From: Paraescarpia echinospica
Lineage: Eukaryota; Annelida; Polychaeta; Sabellida; Siboglinidae
Assembly: GCA_020002185.1 (NCBI GenBank)
Contig: CM034534.1
Coordinates: forward strand, 18,715,087 to 18,779,086
Length of the DNA: 64,000 nucleotides
Direction of reading: 5' to 3'
In this document: positions 63,103 through 64,000 of the stretch, piece by piece
Position numbering within the stretch: position 1 is the stretch's first letter
Layout: every line of letters starts with the position of its first letter
Program-made: the position numbers and the translations under genes
The notes under the pieces: model-generated
Databases searched by the model: none
Seen by the model: only the letters and a program-made list of their open reading frames with translations
Told to the model about the DNA's origin: nothing

Positions 63103-64000
63103 GAAAATAAAGGCTATGAAGGATAATAAATCACCTGGAGTGGACGGGATTCCGCCCAAACTACTATTGGAAATTGTAGAACAAATTAGCGTACCGCTTG
63201 CAACAGTTTTCAATTTGTCATTAGAAGAGGGAGTGGTTCCTTTAGAATGGAAAGAGGCAAACATTATACCGTTATTTAAAAAAGGTTCGAGAAACAAGTC
63301 AGAGAACTATAGACCAGTGAGTTTAACATCAGTGATTTGCAAATTATTAGAAAGACTAATTAAAGATCACATGGTGGATTTTCTTGTTAAACATAACTTG
63401 ATAAACCCATCTCAACATGGGTTTTTAAAAGCGAGGTCATGCTTAACAAATATGTTATGTTTTTTGGAAGACATCACTAGGTGGGTAGATGAGGGATCAC
63501 CAGTAGATATCATCTATTTAGATTTTCAAAAAGCTTTCGACAAAGTACCACATCAAAGATTACTCCTTAAGCTAAAGGCCCATGGCATAGGAAATGGTAT
63601 AATAAACTGGATAGAAAAATGGCTGAATGACAGAAGACAACGTGTAGTAGTTGATGGGAGGCTTCAAACTGGAAATCGGTATTGAGTGGGGTACCACAGG
63701 GATCAGTACTAGGACCTATATTATTCTTAATATATATCAACGATTTGGACGATGATATAACAAGCAAGGTGTTAAAATTTGCGGATGATACAAAAGTGTT
63801 TAGAAGGATTAAAAGTGATGGAGACAGACAGCATTTACAAGATGATCTTGATAGGTTGATCAAATGGTCTGAAAAGTGGCAAATGCTGTTCAATTTTGGG
63901 AAATGTAAATGCCTCCACACAGGTCATGGGAATGAAGAGGTAAAATATAAAATGGGGGTACTGTTCTAAGTACTACTGTAAAAGAAAAAGACTTGGGGTT
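63103..64000 (+). mobile_element. CR1-type LINE, 5'-truncated copy running off the window
   Basis: Best preserved CR1 copy here: DNKSPGVDGIPPKLLLEIVE, NKSENYRPVSLTSVICKLLE, IIYLDFQKAFDKVPHQRLLL. A frameshift at about 63670 follows, then SGVPQGSVLGPILFLIYIND and the catalytic KFADDTKVFR to 63969. It continues past the right edge. Confidence 0.93.

Overview
This is a 64 kb piece of AT-leaning animal nuclear DNA, with long introns, GT-AG splice sites and many interspersed repeats. The repeat mix (CR1, L2-like, RTE and Penelope-like elements, BEL/Pao and Gypsy LTR elements, hAT and pogo-like DNA elements, tRNA-derived SINEs, long CA/TG arrays) and the two genes found fit a marine invertebrate bilaterian such as a lophotrochozoan or cephalochordate. 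The sequence alone does not fix the phylum.

Layout: 131-8357 (+) holds the last seven exons of the cytosolic alpha-mannosidase gene MAN2C1, whose upstream exons lie off the left edge. Its introns carry two 368-bp hAT-type MITEs in opposite orientation, a 5'-truncated LINE with a perfect 10-bp target duplication, an 810-bp pyrimidine tract and a 40-bp minisatellite. After a repeat-rich spacer with no firm gene come three related DEG/ENaC sodium-channel loci. Unit A (about 12.35-23.3 kb) is a decayed pseudogene. Unit B (25,785-54,245) is an apparently intact ten-exon gene. Unit C (54.74 to at least 62 kb) is a second pseudogene. A and C share a 5-nt frameshifting deletion in exon 1, so they descend from one already broken copy. 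All three keep a near-identical 26-bp block 75-87 bp upstream of the exon 1 ATG.

Unit B splices in phase through all ten exons to 2,838 nt (945 residues). Domain order is a cytoplasmic N-terminus with the HG gating motif, TM1, a cysteine-rich ectodomain, then TM2 with a G-A-S filter. Its remarkable feature is exon 8 (1,561 nt, against 57-197 nt for the others). It places about 460 extra, glycosylation-site-rich, helix-like residues into the ectodomain just before TM2. The pseudogene in unit A preserves the start of the same insertion.

The introns of unit B act as a trap for mobile DNA: non-LTR fragments, Penelope-like tails, an RTE element on the minus strand split by two rearranged CR1 copies, SINEs and a BEL/Pao element. 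A Gypsy element sits in the SINE at the start of unit C. The RTE family begins with a tRNA-like sequence plus a core that the local SINEs share. The SINE 3' ends in turn resemble the 3' end of the L2-like LINE at 18.8-20.1 kb. No CRISPR array, rRNA or functional tRNA gene was seen.
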